Source of the DNA: Gordius sp. MW1
Lineage: Eukaryota; Nematomorpha; Gordioida; Gordea; Gordiidae
Length of the DNA: 64,000 nucleotides
Assembly: GCA_964036665.1 (NCBI GenBank)
Contig: OZ038526.1
Span: 31,992,001 to 32,056,000 of the forward strand
Direction of reading: 5' to 3'
Numbering within the stretch: position 1 is the first letter of the stretch; each line of letters starts with the position of its first letter. The notes under the pieces are model-generated. The model ran no database searches. It saw only the letters and a program-made list of their open reading frames with translations, and was not told the DNA's origin. The translations under genes and the position numbers were made by a program. This document shows positions 1 through 11,526 of the stretch, piece by piece.

Positions 1-420
1 GACTGGATATTTATTATATATGTTTAAAAATCACAAAATAGTTTATAAAAAATTACCGAAATTAACAATAAAATTTTTAAAGTTTGATTAAATAATATAA
101 TCTAAAATAAATGTCGATGCCTTCCATATGCCTTCTTATAAATTACATTAGCTTCGAACTAAAGACCGTTTTTAAGCTTCGATATAATATTTTTTTTTGT
201 AATTCTAAGTAGTTTGAAATGTTTTATAAATTAACAACTGAAGGTATGGCAAATTTCCATATAGTTTTACAAATGAAAATCTGTGTATTTATTCAAACAT
301 TGAATGGTTGGTGTTTTAAGTAAAAAACTTTATAACTCACTAAGCTAAAACAATGAAAATATTTTGAGTTTCAATTCAAAATATTCCGTTAAAATCAAAT
401 TTTAAAAAAAAAGTTATCAC

Positions 421-1594
421 TTTAATAACAGATTTGACAAAATCTAATCCAGCTACATCATCCCATGTTATATTAAGATTGTGCTCAATAATTTCATTTT
501 CAATCATTTCCATCAATTGTGCATCTACATTTGTGTTTTTGCCATCTTTTTCTTTCACTTTTTCATCCAAACTATTATTATTATTAAACATATAACTATT
601 ACAAGCTAATTTTTCTAATTTTAAGGCTAAATGAGTAAAATAATATTTTTTCTAAATAAATTGCAGTATTGATAAAATTCCTAAATTTTAAAATTCTACA
701 ATATTTATAACTTTGGTTCAAATTAATTTAACACGTAAGGTAGCATAATTTAAATTTCATATTGAAAGCAATAATTTAAGTTGTTTAATTAATTTTCCTT
801 AAATTGAAAAATAAATTGCAGACCTCATAAATAAAGAAATCTCAAGTGGATAAATATTTTGTTTAAAAAATTCCATTTCAAGTTTCTGATTTATTATTTA
901 ACTAACTTAAATTAATTATAAAGTTTTTTATCCCATTTTGTTCAAAATTACCAGTGCAACTTACATTTATTTTCATTTAATGATCATTAAACAAGTCTCA
1001 ACTAATATATATTACTTTGATTTTGGAGATGCATCTCTGCCAAGAAATGGTGGCACAAATTTAGATTTGACTGTACGTGATAGAGTTGTTCCTAAATTTT
1101 TACGTTTGTTTGATAATTTGCTCAAATGTGAATTTTTCTCCTCCATAAAATTAATATCTTTATTTGTATAAACATTTTTTAGATTGCTTGTATTTTGCCT
1201 CATTTTCTGTTCAAAACCATTTTTATAGATAAATGATAAAATTTAAAAATAATAAGTGAATACCAATATCTCATCACCAGTCCTAAATTCCAACAAAGAC
1301 GGAGCCAAAACAAGGTTTGAGTCAGAATCAGAAATATGACAATTATCATTGTTTTCTTTAATTTCCTACCATTTTAAATAATGGTTTAAATTTAATTTAT
1401 CTTACAGCTTGATTATTACAGAATTTTTTGCTACTTAAATATAAATTTGATGCTGAATGGCTCGTTGGATTTATTTTCTGATCGATGGTATTAATTGATT
1501 TATATAGATCAGATTTAGACAGATTAAAGCTGTATGTTGCTAACTGAGAGATTCTACTATCATCAAGTTTTAAACACTTTTCGTCAATTATCAT
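421..1594 (-). CDS. FIGNL1: Fidgetin-like protein 1-type AAA ATPase, 5' exons (partial)
   Basis: Four minus-strand exons join in phase with GT-AG introns: 1594-1406, 1365-1264, 1206-1016 and 595-421. The last exon encodes IENEIIEHNLNITWDDVAG followed by LDFVKSVIK, the segment that precedes the AAA ATPase core in fidgetin/FIGNL1/katanin-type meiotic-clade AAA proteins. Two further N-terminal landmarks fit FIGNL1: FRTGDEIL (family FKTAxEQL) at the end of exon 2, and KSKFVPPFLGRD (family GKFVPPxP) in exon 3. The Walker A and B region would lie left of position 1, and no exon for it is seen in 1-420. FIGNL1 is a hexameric AAA ATPase acting on RAD51 filaments and microtubule-linked processes (family knowledge). 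The ATG at 1594 is the simplest start, but open sequence upstream (1621-1904) could add exons. The visible N-terminal part is shorter than in vertebrates. Fidgetin itself or another meiotic-clade AAA protein is the alternative. Confidence 0.68.
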
Positions 1595-1620
1595 AGAAAA
1601 AGATTTTAATAATTTACTTT

Positions 1621-1904
1621 ATTGAAATAATCATAAACAGCTTTAAATTCTTTATCCTGGAATTTCTGAAAACAAAATGTCCTAGGCCTAACTAAGTTAT
1701 TTAAATGTTATAATTTTTTGAATTCTAACCTTTTAAATTTTTGCAATGATTTGTAGAATATATATTTTCTAAAACTTTATCTAATTTTTTGAAGTCCTGC
1801 TTTGGATTGTCTTCAAGATTCCTTCGAATTTTATAATATTTATAATTCAGTATATACTTGATATTAATTTCAATGTTATTATAGATATCAATTTGGTCAG
1901 TCAT
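1621..1904 (-). other. Possible extra 5' exons of the FIGNL1-like gene
   Basis: On the minus strand an ATG at 1904 opens a frame beginning MTDQIDIYNNIEINIKYIL. A second open stretch starts after an acceptor at 1666 and encodes KFQDKEFKAVYDYFNK before a GTAAAT donor. They can be joined in phase only through a weak GTTTTAG donor, and joining on to the exon at 1594 would need an intron of about 41 nt. I see no conserved motif, so these may be real N-terminal exons or chance open frames. Confidence 0.3.
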
Positions 1905-2025
1905 TAATCATTATTAATTTAAAAGCAGACGATTAAACTTGGCTATTAAAAGTTCAAAACACCCGCTTTTATAGAAACCGTCATAGTATTACATGCATAA
2001 AATATTAATTGCTATGCCATGCCAA

Positions 2026-2164
2026 ATATAGGCTCGTTTTGTCCGTCCGTCCTGTCCAACTTTTAATTTATCAATAATTGCCGTGGAAACTCATACGGAT
2101 TTTAATGGTGATAGGCCTATGCTTCCGTAAAAGACTTTCATTTTGCCTTCGCAAATAGACTAGC
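2026..2164 (+). repeat. R1 interspersed repeat, 5' half
   Basis: This begins at the GCTATGC...TAGGCTCG end and contains GTCCGTCCGTCCTGTCC, GCCGTGGAAACTCATACGG and the CGCAAATAGACTAGC segment. The same order occurs at 63710-64000 (+), 57009-57135 (+), 56545-56935 (-) and 38885-39232 (-). Here the repeat stops abruptly at TAGACTAGC (2156-2164) and resumes at 6617, because a Mutator-like element is inserted in it. Confidence 0.75.
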
Positions 2165-2357
2165 GTTTCTGTTCAAAAAGCTGTTCAAACAAAAAGCTAA
2201 TAAACCAATAGGAACAAAAAATCGTTCTATAATAAATAAGCTGTTCAAACATTTCAAGACTAGACAATAAAACTAATATTCAAATTTTAAATATTTAATT
2301 AATATAAAAAGCTAGTATAAAAAATATTAATAATTAAACGCATAAAATGAATAAGCT
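2165..2357 (+). repeat. Left terminal inverted repeat of the MULE
   Basis: The terminal stretch has GTTTCTGTTCAA and two copies of AAGCTGTTCAAAC. The block 2231-2357 matches the reverse complement of 6471-6605 with only a few differences by eye. Long inverted ends of more than 100 bp are characteristic of Mutator-like elements. Confidence 0.85.
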
Positions 2358-2571
2358 TTTGCGTATAGTGCAGAATATCTAATTGAGAATTTCAACGTAT
2401 TCTCCCGCAATTTAGATTAATCCTTTTTTTAATATTCTTTCGCAACTTTATGGATTTAATATTCTTTCGCAATCTAGATTTAACTTTCTAACGGAAGTTT
2501 TCCCACTATTTTTGAATATCCCATTTTTTATACCAATGTTGAATATCTATACTATTTTTAGATATGCCTCA

Positions 2572-2751
2572 GCCCATAAACATCCTACCTCATAGTAAAT
2601 TGTATTGTATATTTTATAAAATTCATAGGTCAATTAATTTATTTGCAATCATCTTGAAGAAACACTCCCAATACTTTGTGTGGGCTTCAGCCCATAAACA
2701 TCCTACCTCATAGTAAATTGTATTGTATATTTTATAAAATTCATAGGTCAA
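2572..2751 (+). repeat. Direct duplication of ~61 bp, period ~119 bp
   Basis: The block starting AGCCCATAAACATCCTACCT and ending TTCATAGGTCAA is present at 2572-2632 and again, essentially unchanged, at 2691-2751. It lies upstream of the transposase coding region within the MULE. Confidence 0.85.
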
Positions 2752-2957
2752 CTTCAAGGAACTTCACGCGATGTGTCAGGAGATAATGTGCAAGAATCTC
2801 TGTTTTGTGGTAAAACAATAATTTTAATTTACATTAAACTGACACAATTTTGTTTTTAGATGGTGCTTCTATGAATAATGCTTTATCGTTGGTAGATGCA
2901 ACAAACCAGATGGAAGAAAACTATGAAGGTATCTCTTTTTAAATCACCTATATATTT

Positions 2958-4592
2958 CTTATAGTGGCCACTCCAGAGTACATACTATCGCAAAGGGAAG
3001 AAAAATTTTTATATTTTGGGGAGCACCTTTATGTGAAGAACAGTACAAAGAATGGCAGAGTTTTTTACTCTTGTCGAAACTCATTTTGACCCTCAAGTGC
3101 CTCAGAACTTAATGAGAATGTCGTTGTCAAGCATGGACATAACCATAAACCGCCGAGGGAGGAGTGCGAAACGATTGTCACAAAGATGAAGTTGAAGGAA
3201 GCGGTTAGAGCCAACCCTTCTACAAAAATTAGCCGCTTATATCACAAAACCATAGCATCCAGACTTCGCGAGGTCCCTGACTTGGGTGCCTATCCACTGG
3301 CAACACCACCCCTGAAGGCTGTGTGGTTGACTATGGAAAGGGCCAAGCCAGACAGGCAAGCCGTTCCCCCTACTAGAAGGGATATACGACTTACCGAAGT
3401 TCAAACCTTGACACCGAAAGGAGAGTCGTTCCTTATATGAAACGACAACAATAACATCCTCATTTTTGGGACTCTTTCACTATTGAAGGTTTTATGTGAG
3501 GTACCATCCATTTACATGGATGGTACTTTTAAAGTATGCCCACGTTTATTCTATCAAGTAAATTAGAATTTATGCCATAATATATCAATTATTTAGCTCT
3601 ATCAATACATGCGTATTATAAGGACCACATGATACCTGTGGTATAAGTCTTCATGCCTAATAGGAGGCGTGGAACATACTGCACAGTGTTCAGTATAATA
3701 AAGAGCGTATGTTTGGGTTTATATTTACATTTAAACCCAAGATTTGTGCAAATTGATTTTGAGCGGTCGGCTAAAAGCGCGATTGAAAAATCCTTCCCGA
3801 ACGCCATCGTAAAAGGTAATAATTGATTTGTTATGCTTATATTTTTATTTAAGGTTGCTTGTTCCATTATTCAAAGGCCCTTCTTCGAAGAATCGATAAG
3901 CTCGGATTCAAGAAGGAATATCTCCGGGATCCTCGAATTCGCAAGATGATTCGAAGGGTTACGGGCTTTCCATTTTTGCGTTTGAACGATGTCGACATGG
4001 TCTGGACATCATGCTGGGATGACCCTATTGTCTCCCAGCATGCTAAATTGCGCGCGTTCTTTGATTAAATTTTGACCACATGGATAAGCCCCTCGGCTAT
4101 ATTTCCGTATTCAATGTGGCAAAGGTGTGAGGCTATTGGTCCTAGGACCAATAACCATCTTGAGGGTTATCATAACTCTTTGAAGTCTCTTATTGGGGAA
4201 CCTCATCCCGATGTTTATACCTGCATTTCTTTTTTAATCGAAAATAATGAGAAAGCTGAGATCAATTTATTACAAATTGATCAAGGTTAAAAAGTATTTT
4301 CGATTAGCAAGCGCGTTAAGCAAAAAGATGCTCAATAAATAATCTTCTCTCTTTTTATAGTGACACGTCGCTTTCGATTGATGTTTTTAATTATTTAGAT
4401 AATATCGCAAATTTATTTTCTTTTACCTATGATTCGCGTAATTGGAATTTTTCCAACATTGTTATATCGCGCTCGTTTGTTAGTCATAATTCTTTTGATG
4501 ATGACAATTTTGATTCGCATTTAAATATTATTTCGAATGAAAATATTAATACTGAAAGAGACACTAGTGATTACACTAGTGACTCGGAATAA
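2958..4592 (+). pseudogene. MULE transposase with N-terminal FLYWCH zinc finger (broken)
   Basis: In order: a FLYWCH-like zinc finger at about 2980-3165 (FLYFGEHLYVKN, FYSCRNS, HGHNH); a linker; the start of the DDE core, IYMDGTFKVCPRLF (about 3510-3555); a central part ending in FPNAIVKG, then an apparent 39-bp intron (3815-3853), then CLFHYSKALLRRIDKLGFK (from 3854); a C-terminal part with RTNNHLEGYHNSLKSLIG (about 4147-4200); and an acidic tail exon (4361-4592) ending TSDYTSDSE. It is dead as written: in-frame TGA in the zinc finger (where a Cys would fit) and after FLI, a TAA after AFFD, and at least one frame change near 3640. The order FLYWCH, MULE DDE, NNxxEGxH matches known FLYWCH-type MULE transposases. 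A short intron inside 3565-3600 is also possible. Confidence 0.88.
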
Positions 4593-5940
4593 AAATTATA
4601 TTTTGACAGTAATTTGTATTTTATTGTTCCACTCTCATTTTATGGTTTTAAACTTAATTAGTTAAAATATAATATATATAACTAGAAATTATTACAGTTA
4701 TAAAAAATTACCTGTAATGATTTTTAAATCACTTAAACTGCCATTTTATTTAACTTTTTCAGGTAAGTTATAACTTTTGTATTATAATTATTTAGATGTC
4801 ATAACCTCAAAATTTATAGACTCTTAAACAAGCATATAAGGATTTTTTTGGCTGTGCACATATGCTTTTGTAAAAGACTTCTATTTTGCTCTCGCAAATA
4901 TACTAGCTTATGACCGCTGCTTTTACGTTAAAGAAATCCACTTTAATTCTCAATTTAAAGTTGTAAAATTTGGAAGGATGACTATTGGCTTTTCCAAGGT
5001 CATCCCCTCCATTTGATTTCCCCTCGCCATAAATAATATTCTTGATTAGTTTAGAATTTGATATAAGGCAATGAATGATAAAGCAGGTAATAATAAAGAA
5101 TGTGTGAAAGAAAACCTATGCCTAAAAAATAAGTATAAAATGCAAAATAATAACTTAGTTTTTTTGCATTAAAATACTTAAAAAGCTAAGTTTCTGTAAA
5201 TAAATTTGAAAAAAAAACAATTATAAACGAGTATTAACTGACTCCATGCTACATTGCCCCCCCCATAGGCATTCTTGCCCCTTCTTACCTATCTCGCCTA
5301 TAAATTACATAGCTATGTGCTATGTTTATACGGAGTATAGATGAGTTTTATAAGAACAATACCCCATGATAGGCGAATGTACCAAAACGAAAAAACGAAC
5401 GCCCCTGATTATTAATTGCTATGCAATTTATGGCCTCGCTTTTGGTTGTCTTGTAGTGTCTGTTCTGACTGTTATGTCGTGTCTTTTCGTGTCTCACTTG
5501 TTTGCATAATTGCCGTGGACATTTACAAAAATAAATTTATGAAATACTCAATTGATTTGTAAGTTAATAAAAAACTTTGCATTTTTCAAGGCCATCCCCA
5601 AAAAATACTGGGCGCGGCTTTTAAATATTTGGGACCTGACTCATCAAACAGAACCTAAGTTTACACACTATTGTTTGTGTTAGAGATATTGTAGGATATG
5701 GATTAAATATTTAAATAACTAATTTATTGGTAAATATGGAATTTCCCTAACCGAACATAATCTACATACAATATCCTAACAGATTTGCAAGAAGTTATAT
5801 ATTACACTAGAGACATCAGGTGAACAGTCCCTAAACTGCTAAATTTATTATTAAGAGAAGATTGTAGCCAGCATTTTGAAATTCAAAATAAATCCTAATA
5901 TGGCCCTTAACAGTTATGAAGTTTTAGTGTATTTATAATC

Positions 5941-6085
5941 ATTAGCCATGGGCGTAGCCAGGATAGAGGGGGGCGGGGCAAAATAATTTTTTTTTTTAAT
6001 TTTGTAAGAATTTTTGTATTAAAATTTTTTATTTTCCATTTAAAGGGGGGGAGGGCGGCCACCCCCCCCCCTGCTCTCCCTGGCT
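5941..6085 (+). mobile_element. G-run MITE inside the MULE
   Basis: It starts CATGGGCGTAGCCAGG followed by a G-rich run and ends with a C-run and CTCCCTGGCTA, the inverted counterpart. It belongs with the better-bounded copies at 14811-14966, 52110-52277 and 58375-58539. Its flanks share TTTATAATCATTAGC, a longer duplication than the usual 8 bp, probably because it lies in tandemly repeated sequence. Confidence 0.65.
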
Positions 6086-6400
6086 ATTTATAATCATTAG
6101 CAACTTAAAACATACTTTTAAATAATTAAATATGCTATCTATATTATTAATTACTATTAAGCTATTATTATATGTATACATAATACATGTAACTCTATAT
6201 AGAATAACCTAATATGACGGTGCTTTAGTATATTTATAAACATTAATAACTTAAAGTGTACTGGTGAATATTTAAATATGCTATCCATATTATTAATTAC
6301 TATAAAGTTATTATTATATGTAGACATGTAATTGTAATCACCTACTTTGACAATGTTTTAGTGTATTTATAATCGTTAGCAACTTAAAACATACTTGTAA
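6080..6400 (+). repeat. ~130-bp tandem repeat near the MULE 3' end
   Basis: About two and a half diverged units, each with TTTAGT(A/G)TATTTATAA, ATTAGCAACTTAAAACATACT and GCTAT(C)CATATTATTAATTACTAT. Subterminal tandem repeats are common in MULEs. Confidence 0.7.
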
Positions 6401-6470
6401 TATATATTAACATTAGACGAATATCAAATGTAGACACGCTATATTATATGCAATTGTTTCTAAAATAATA

Positions 6471-6616
6471 GCTTATTCATTTTATGCGTTTAATTATTAA
6501 TATTTTTTATACTAGCTTTTTGTATTAATTAAATATTTAAAATTTGAATATTAGTTTTATTGTCTAGTCTGGAAACTGGATTTTTGTTTGAACAGCTTAT
6601 TTATTGAATAAGAATC
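6471..6616 (-). repeat. Right terminal inverted repeat of the MULE
   Basis: Reverse complement of the left arm (2231-2357) and of the terminal GTTTCTGTTCAA motif. The 9-bp duplication TAGACTAGC follows at once (6617-6625). Confidence 0.85.
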
Positions 6617-6845
6617 TAGACTAGCTATAACAGCTGACTGACTTTAGTTTTTTCGACCTCACTCGAGCCCAAATTCCAATTTTCTGTGCCCTACTGATTA
6701 CTCTTTTTTATTTTTTGACAAGTTGTCTAGGTTGTTGCATTATATAGGTTAATTGCGAAACTGGCTAAATAATCCCGTTCTGACCGTTGCTAACTTCTAC
6801 TTTATGTGACCCCGGCCAAAGGCCAAAATTCATTTTTATTTTTGT
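6617..6845 (+). repeat. R1 interspersed repeat, 3' half
   Basis: It contains GCTGACTGACTTTAG, TTTTTCGACCTC, CCTACTGATTACTC, GACAAGTTGTCTAGGTTGTTGC, GCGAAACTGGCTAAATAAT and GACCCCGGCCAAAGGCC. These are in the same order and strand as the 3' part of other R1 copies, so the segment continues the half at 2026-2164. Confidence 0.75.
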
Positions 6846-8180
6846 GCCTGCAGGTTTTGGAGTCTATGCTATCTTAGCTTCAAATACACAAAAAATAATA
6901 TTTTGCTAAATATAAATGATGTCCGTTCCTCGGCCAAAGATCAGCCATTTTGTTATTTTTCTGGGCCAACTTAATTCTTAATTTTTTATGCATTTTTTGT
7001 GCATTTTTTGGTGTTGCGGCTCACTTTTAGGCCACAAATGTATATATTTTCTGACCCCTGCTAAAGTTTGACCGTTTCTCTTTCCCCCTCTTTGCCCCCC
7101 CCCCCGCTCCATTACTAAACCTTTTTTGAAACCCTAGCCCCCCCCCCCTTACCTCCCTCTTTGCCCACTCGCCCCTCTGCTTCTGAATCCCTATTTGTCC
7201 CCTTACCCACCCCGCCCTCTTTTTGACTCCCTTGCCTCCCCCCTTTCCGCCCCGCCTTTAGCCCCTTACCCTCGACTCCTTTTGCCCCCCCCTTACCATA
7301 AATCTAGAACCATTAGTCGGAAACCCTAATTAGCTTAAAAATTAAGATCTAAATCATTATCATCTAAAATGGGCCAAGAATTCTAGGAATTCATAGTTGT
7401 ATCAGTAAAACGGAGAGCGTTTTCCAGTTTTTTATAAAAAAATAAAATCTTAATCCCCGGCCCTTGTTGTAGCAAATTTTATTTATATATATATAAATCG
7501 CGCGTTTTTTTGTTCGATAATGACTACTAAAGTTCTCGACCGATTCCCAACAAATTAAGTCAGATCATTGCATCAGCATCCTATAGGTTCATATGGACTA
7601 TAATCGACCTGCGAAGCTCTAACCTTGTTTTTTCGGTTGTATTTACTGACATCTGTGTACCTTTGCAGAACGCTAAAGCAATCAAATACACTTAATATAA
7701 TTAAAATCAAAGTTCCTACATTTTTTTGAGGTCAAATTAAAATATAAAAAATTTCAATAGCAATAATAAAATGTTGTTTGTATGTGTTTAGCTAAATTTT
7801 GGCAGGAGTTTCTGTAAATATTGTGTACATGCACGCCAAGTAGCTGATGAGTTTTAGTCAGGCAAATATAGATAATAACACGAGAAGAAACGTTTACAAG
7901 GTTTTAACCAAAGTATCATTTACAAGCATCCAATGTATTAATTTAATGTATGGCAATTAATATCAAAATTATTGTGTTAGTTTTTAGAAGTTAAATAATA
8001 TTTTTTTAATAAAAAATTAACCCTCCCCCCTCACCCAAGTGAAATCCTGCCTATGCCCTTGCACCACCCAGTTTGAGGGAGAGTAATATGTTCTAGATTA
8101 AAAAGGCTGACAGTGGCGTAAGCAGGATTGTTTAAGGGGGGGGGGGTTCAAAAAAATATAAATAACGCTACTAAACACAT
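6846..8180. other. Non-coding stretch with a C-rich pyrimidine tract
   Basis: No gene is visible. At 7066-7290 the plus strand is dominated by C-runs separated by TTTG, TTA and CCTC (a degenerate pyrimidine minisatellite). At 8110-8150 there is a partial G-run MITE end (GTGGCGTAAGCAGG followed by a G-run). The rest is plain AT-rich sequence. Confidence 0.6.
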
Positions 8181-11005
8181 ATGCGACGGTCGCAGTCCGT
8201 ATGGAAGTAGAGGTTTTGCCTGAGGTCAGAAACCGCATGTAAAACCCAACTCTAAAATCTGGATAGTATCAAACATAGAGCGTCCTTCACAAACGTCGCT
8301 CTGCATATTCTGCCTAAGCAATGTTACTAGGTTAAGGCCTGACTCACAACAAAGATTAAGGAATTTAAATGTGAATAGAATGCGGATAACATGCTGGAAT
8401 GTAGACACGTTGAGGGGAAAGATCGAGGTCGCACAAATGCTAAAAAGAAGAAGGGTACATATCGCCTGCCTACAAGAGACCGGGTGGAACGAATCCAAAG
8501 CTCGGGAGTTTAAAGAGGAAATACAACCTATTCTACAGAGGGTCATAAAATTGGAGAAATGGGGTAGGTATCGTTCTAAGCAAATCGTTCAAGGACAAGG
8601 TAATAGAAGTGAGGCGAGGCTAATGTGGGTGTAGATTGCAGATCATGTGGGCCTCTAACATTTATGTGTGCCTATGCTAACCAAATAGAAAGGCAGATTC
8701 TTTGATTCATTGGAAAAGAAAATACAAGTAATAGGACAAGGAAAAACGCTAATTAATGGGGCGGACTTTAACGCCCACGTAGGGAAAGATGTCGGGTAGG
8801 AACGAAATTATCGGGGCTATTGGCATCTCTTGAAGAATTGGGAAGGGGAAAAACTTTTCCAGGTACCAAACATACGACATGGCTATCGTTAACACTTATT
8901 TTCAAAAACGCAAATATTATATTGTCTTATAGAAGTGGAAATCATTTTGGAAATTGATTATCTGCTCAAACGGCGAAAAGATTTATGGAGGATCAAGGAT
9001 TGCAAAGTAATACCGAGAAAAAGATATAGCCAGGAAACATCGTCTCCTTGTTATGGATCTTGAATGAAAAATATTTCCGGAAAGAATAAAGGTTTAAAAA
9101 CATGAACGAAAAACAACCTAAGGAAGCCTTCACACTCTTGGGTGCAGGAAGTAGGAACGGAACTTAAAATACGATTGGTAGACGCGAACTGTGGATACAA
9201 AGGAAACGGCGATTTAGGTTCTAGGACAGATAAAGGGAGGCAAAGCTTTGTATATGGAACTTTACTGGTGAATCGGTTAGGAATTTCAACAAAGAAAGTT
9301 TTATATAAACTGTGGCATAAATCAAAAAAGTCGGATGATTTTCAAGACCATAGGGCGGTAAAGAGCCGCAAAGAAGGCCGTTGCTATAGCTAAGAATCCT
9401 GCCTACAACGAAATGGCAAGCATACTCGATCATAAAGGAGGCGACAAGCTTTTGTCGGAGCCCTTAAAATAGTCAAAAACGAATAGGGTCAAACTTTACT
9501 CAAGCCGAAGGAGGTGATGGAAATATGGAAAGGATCAAAAATTTATAAATATTACAAATGACAAAAATTCCTTTCCTGATATTGAGCCTAACATATAAAT
9601 GGTCGAATTCTTTCCGGATGATGAATTTAGGTCACAAATGAACAATGCAAAGTAAAAGCTGATGGCCCAGATGGATACCTAAGGAAGCATGGGTCGGATG
9701 CCGATAAAAAGGAGTCACGATCATGACGAATATCTTCAAAAAGATATTGTTAGAAGAGCAATTCCTAATCAATGGAGAGCAAGCATGGTTATACCCTTAT
9801 TCAAAGGCGAAGTGCCGTCAGGAGTGTGGCTTTAGAGGTATCAAGCTAAATTGCCACTTTTTAAAGTTTTAAAAAAGGATCTTAGTAACAAGGCGAAAAA
9901 ACGAGGTGGAAATATCGGCTAACCAATCCAGATTTGTGTCAGGCAAATCCATAATCGACTCAATATTCGCACCAAGAAAAGGATAGAAATTGCAAGAGAT
10001 TCACATATGGCCTTTATCCACTTAAAGGAAGCTTATGACACACTTGCGATTTAATATGGTGGTGCACGAGAAAATAAAAACTGACGCATATCTACGGTAC
10101 ATTAAAAAAATTTATGAAGCCTCAAACTCTTGCACTAGAACGACAGGGACTTTAGGCATTATCGGTATGAAATTGGATACATCAAGGATCTATCTAAGTC
10201 CCTATTTGTTCAATAAGTTTTGGCACGATAAAAGACATTTAAAAGCCATCTCCTTGGTGTATGTTATATCTTGATCATATAGTGCTATGCGAAGAGACAA
10301 AGGAAATAGTATTCGAAAAAGTCGAAAGGTGGTCAAAGCGCTGGGCAGGATATGTTTTAAATGACAACGATCGAAAAACGATAAACATTGAGATGAACGT
10401 AACAGGCACCACATCGCTAGATGATCTCTAAGGTACGCAAAAGTAAACAGGTTTACATACCTTGGCTTGATGCTACATTAAGAGGGTGTGCAAAAGAAGT
10501 CAATGCACAGATCCAAAAAAGATGGCTTAAATGACGAAGTATATCCGGTGTAATGTGCGACAAGAAGATGCCAGTATGGCTGTAGAGGAGGATATAAATT
10601 CATCATATGACCGTTACTTTATGGAAGTAAAACTGACCATACGGAAAAAAGCTATTTTAACAACAGGCATAAGAATGATAAGATGAAGCTTAGGGTATAC
10701 TTCGACCATATTACCAATGGCTGTCCTAAGGCATAAATGGATATTTAACCATCGGCGTGCTTCGTTAACGAAATCGGCTAAGGGGGTATGGTCATATATT
10801 AATGTTAAGTATCAGACATGGAGGTGCCGATAAAGAAATGAAGAGGAGAACGTTGTGTCACGTGGAAAGGGCAATTAGACAAAGTTATAAAATATAAGAA
10901 GATTAATCAAGATATGGCTCTTACCCGATCAAGATGGAATAACTTATCAAAACAAACCTCACGGCTGTGGGACCTAATGCAGGATAAACAAGAAGATACA
11001 TCAGT
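8180..11005 (+). mobile_element. RTE-type LINE, heavily decayed
   Basis: The 5' region (8190-8400) matches, base by base in places, the 5' region of the minus-strand RTE copy at 43786-46834 (shared GCGTCCTTCACAAACG and GCCTGACTCACAAC). At 8371-8520 the endonuclease start reads RMRITCWNVDTLRGK ... HIACLQETGWNESKARE, an APE-type endonuclease N-terminus. Further on are ADFNAHVGK-like sequence (about 8760-8795), RT block WRASMVIPLFKG (about 9770-9810), LKEAYDTL (about 10020-10045), NRFTYLGLML (about 10448-10480) and LLYGSKT (about 10615-10635). Many stops and frameshifts make it non-functional. Length of about 2.8 kb fits RTE elements. Confidence 0.85.
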
Positions 11006-11039
11006 GGCCTAGACAGGATTGCCCAGGTGAAAGGAGTGG

Positions 11040-11526
11040 TTTAACTTTGTTACAAAAAAATTGAGTAAAAAATATGTTAGTATTTAAAAAAAGCAATAAC
11101 AGTTAGGTTATTTTAATTTTGTGGCCTAATTCCCCCTGTGACCTATTTCCAATGAAGCAATTTGCAATGACTCCTATTAATTTCTCTGAATATGCCATCC
11201 AGAGCCAATGTTTCACTTGAGTATGGACGAGGCTTTCAGGCTTAATTGCGAGTGCAAAAATTTAAAAATGTCTGGCCCGGGCCTGTTGGGATCGAGCCGA
11301 GCCTGACCTGTTAATTATTCGCAAAGCATGCCTCAGCGTGAACCCTTTTCAAACATTCTTTTATTTTGCTGATTTTTAAATACAAATTTTGATGTGACTA
11401 ATTTATTATTTTATGTTCAAAATGTTAAATGAAAAATGATTTTAAAAATTCATCAGCCTTTAACGGGTTTTAATTTCTTCCACAAGCGACCCACCGTTTA
11501 ACTATTAATACCATTTATATCAAATA
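11040..11526. other. Non-coding stretch
   Basis: AT-rich, no gene seen. A short GC-rich patch at about 11272-11335 (CTGGCCCGGGCCTG) resembles fragments of the GGGCC-rich hAT-like family found complete at 18905-19535 and 38453-39700. Confidence 0.45.

Larger units (their letters stand above)
2165..6616 (+). mobile_element. Mutator-like (FLYWCH/Phantom-type) DNA transposon, 4.45 kb
   Basis: The element is bounded by a perfect 9-bp direct repeat TAGACTAGC (2156-2164 and 6617-6625), the target duplication size typical of MULEs. Its ends are inverted: the left end GTTTCTGTTCAA...AAGCTGTTCAAAC pairs with the right end read in reverse, GATTCTTATTCAA...AAGCTGTTCAAAC. A longer near-identical inverted arm follows (2231-2357 against 6471-6605). 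Inside are a broken FLYWCH plus MULE transposase (2958-4592), a 119-bp-period direct duplication (2572-2751), a G-run MITE (5941-6085), R1-like fragments (about 4850-4930 and 5403-5525) and a ~130-bp tandem repeat (6080-6400). The flanks 2026-2164 and 6617-6845 rejoin into one R1 copy, which confirms the insertion. Confidence 0.9.

Noticed and set aside
2958-3480. TGA codons in the MULE transposase as possible recoding
   Set aside because: A TAA and a frameshift are also present and host genes here use TGA nowhere in frame, so ordinary decay is simpler.
3616-3867. 83-residue minus-strand frame
   Set aside because: Antisense shadow of the MULE transposase central region.
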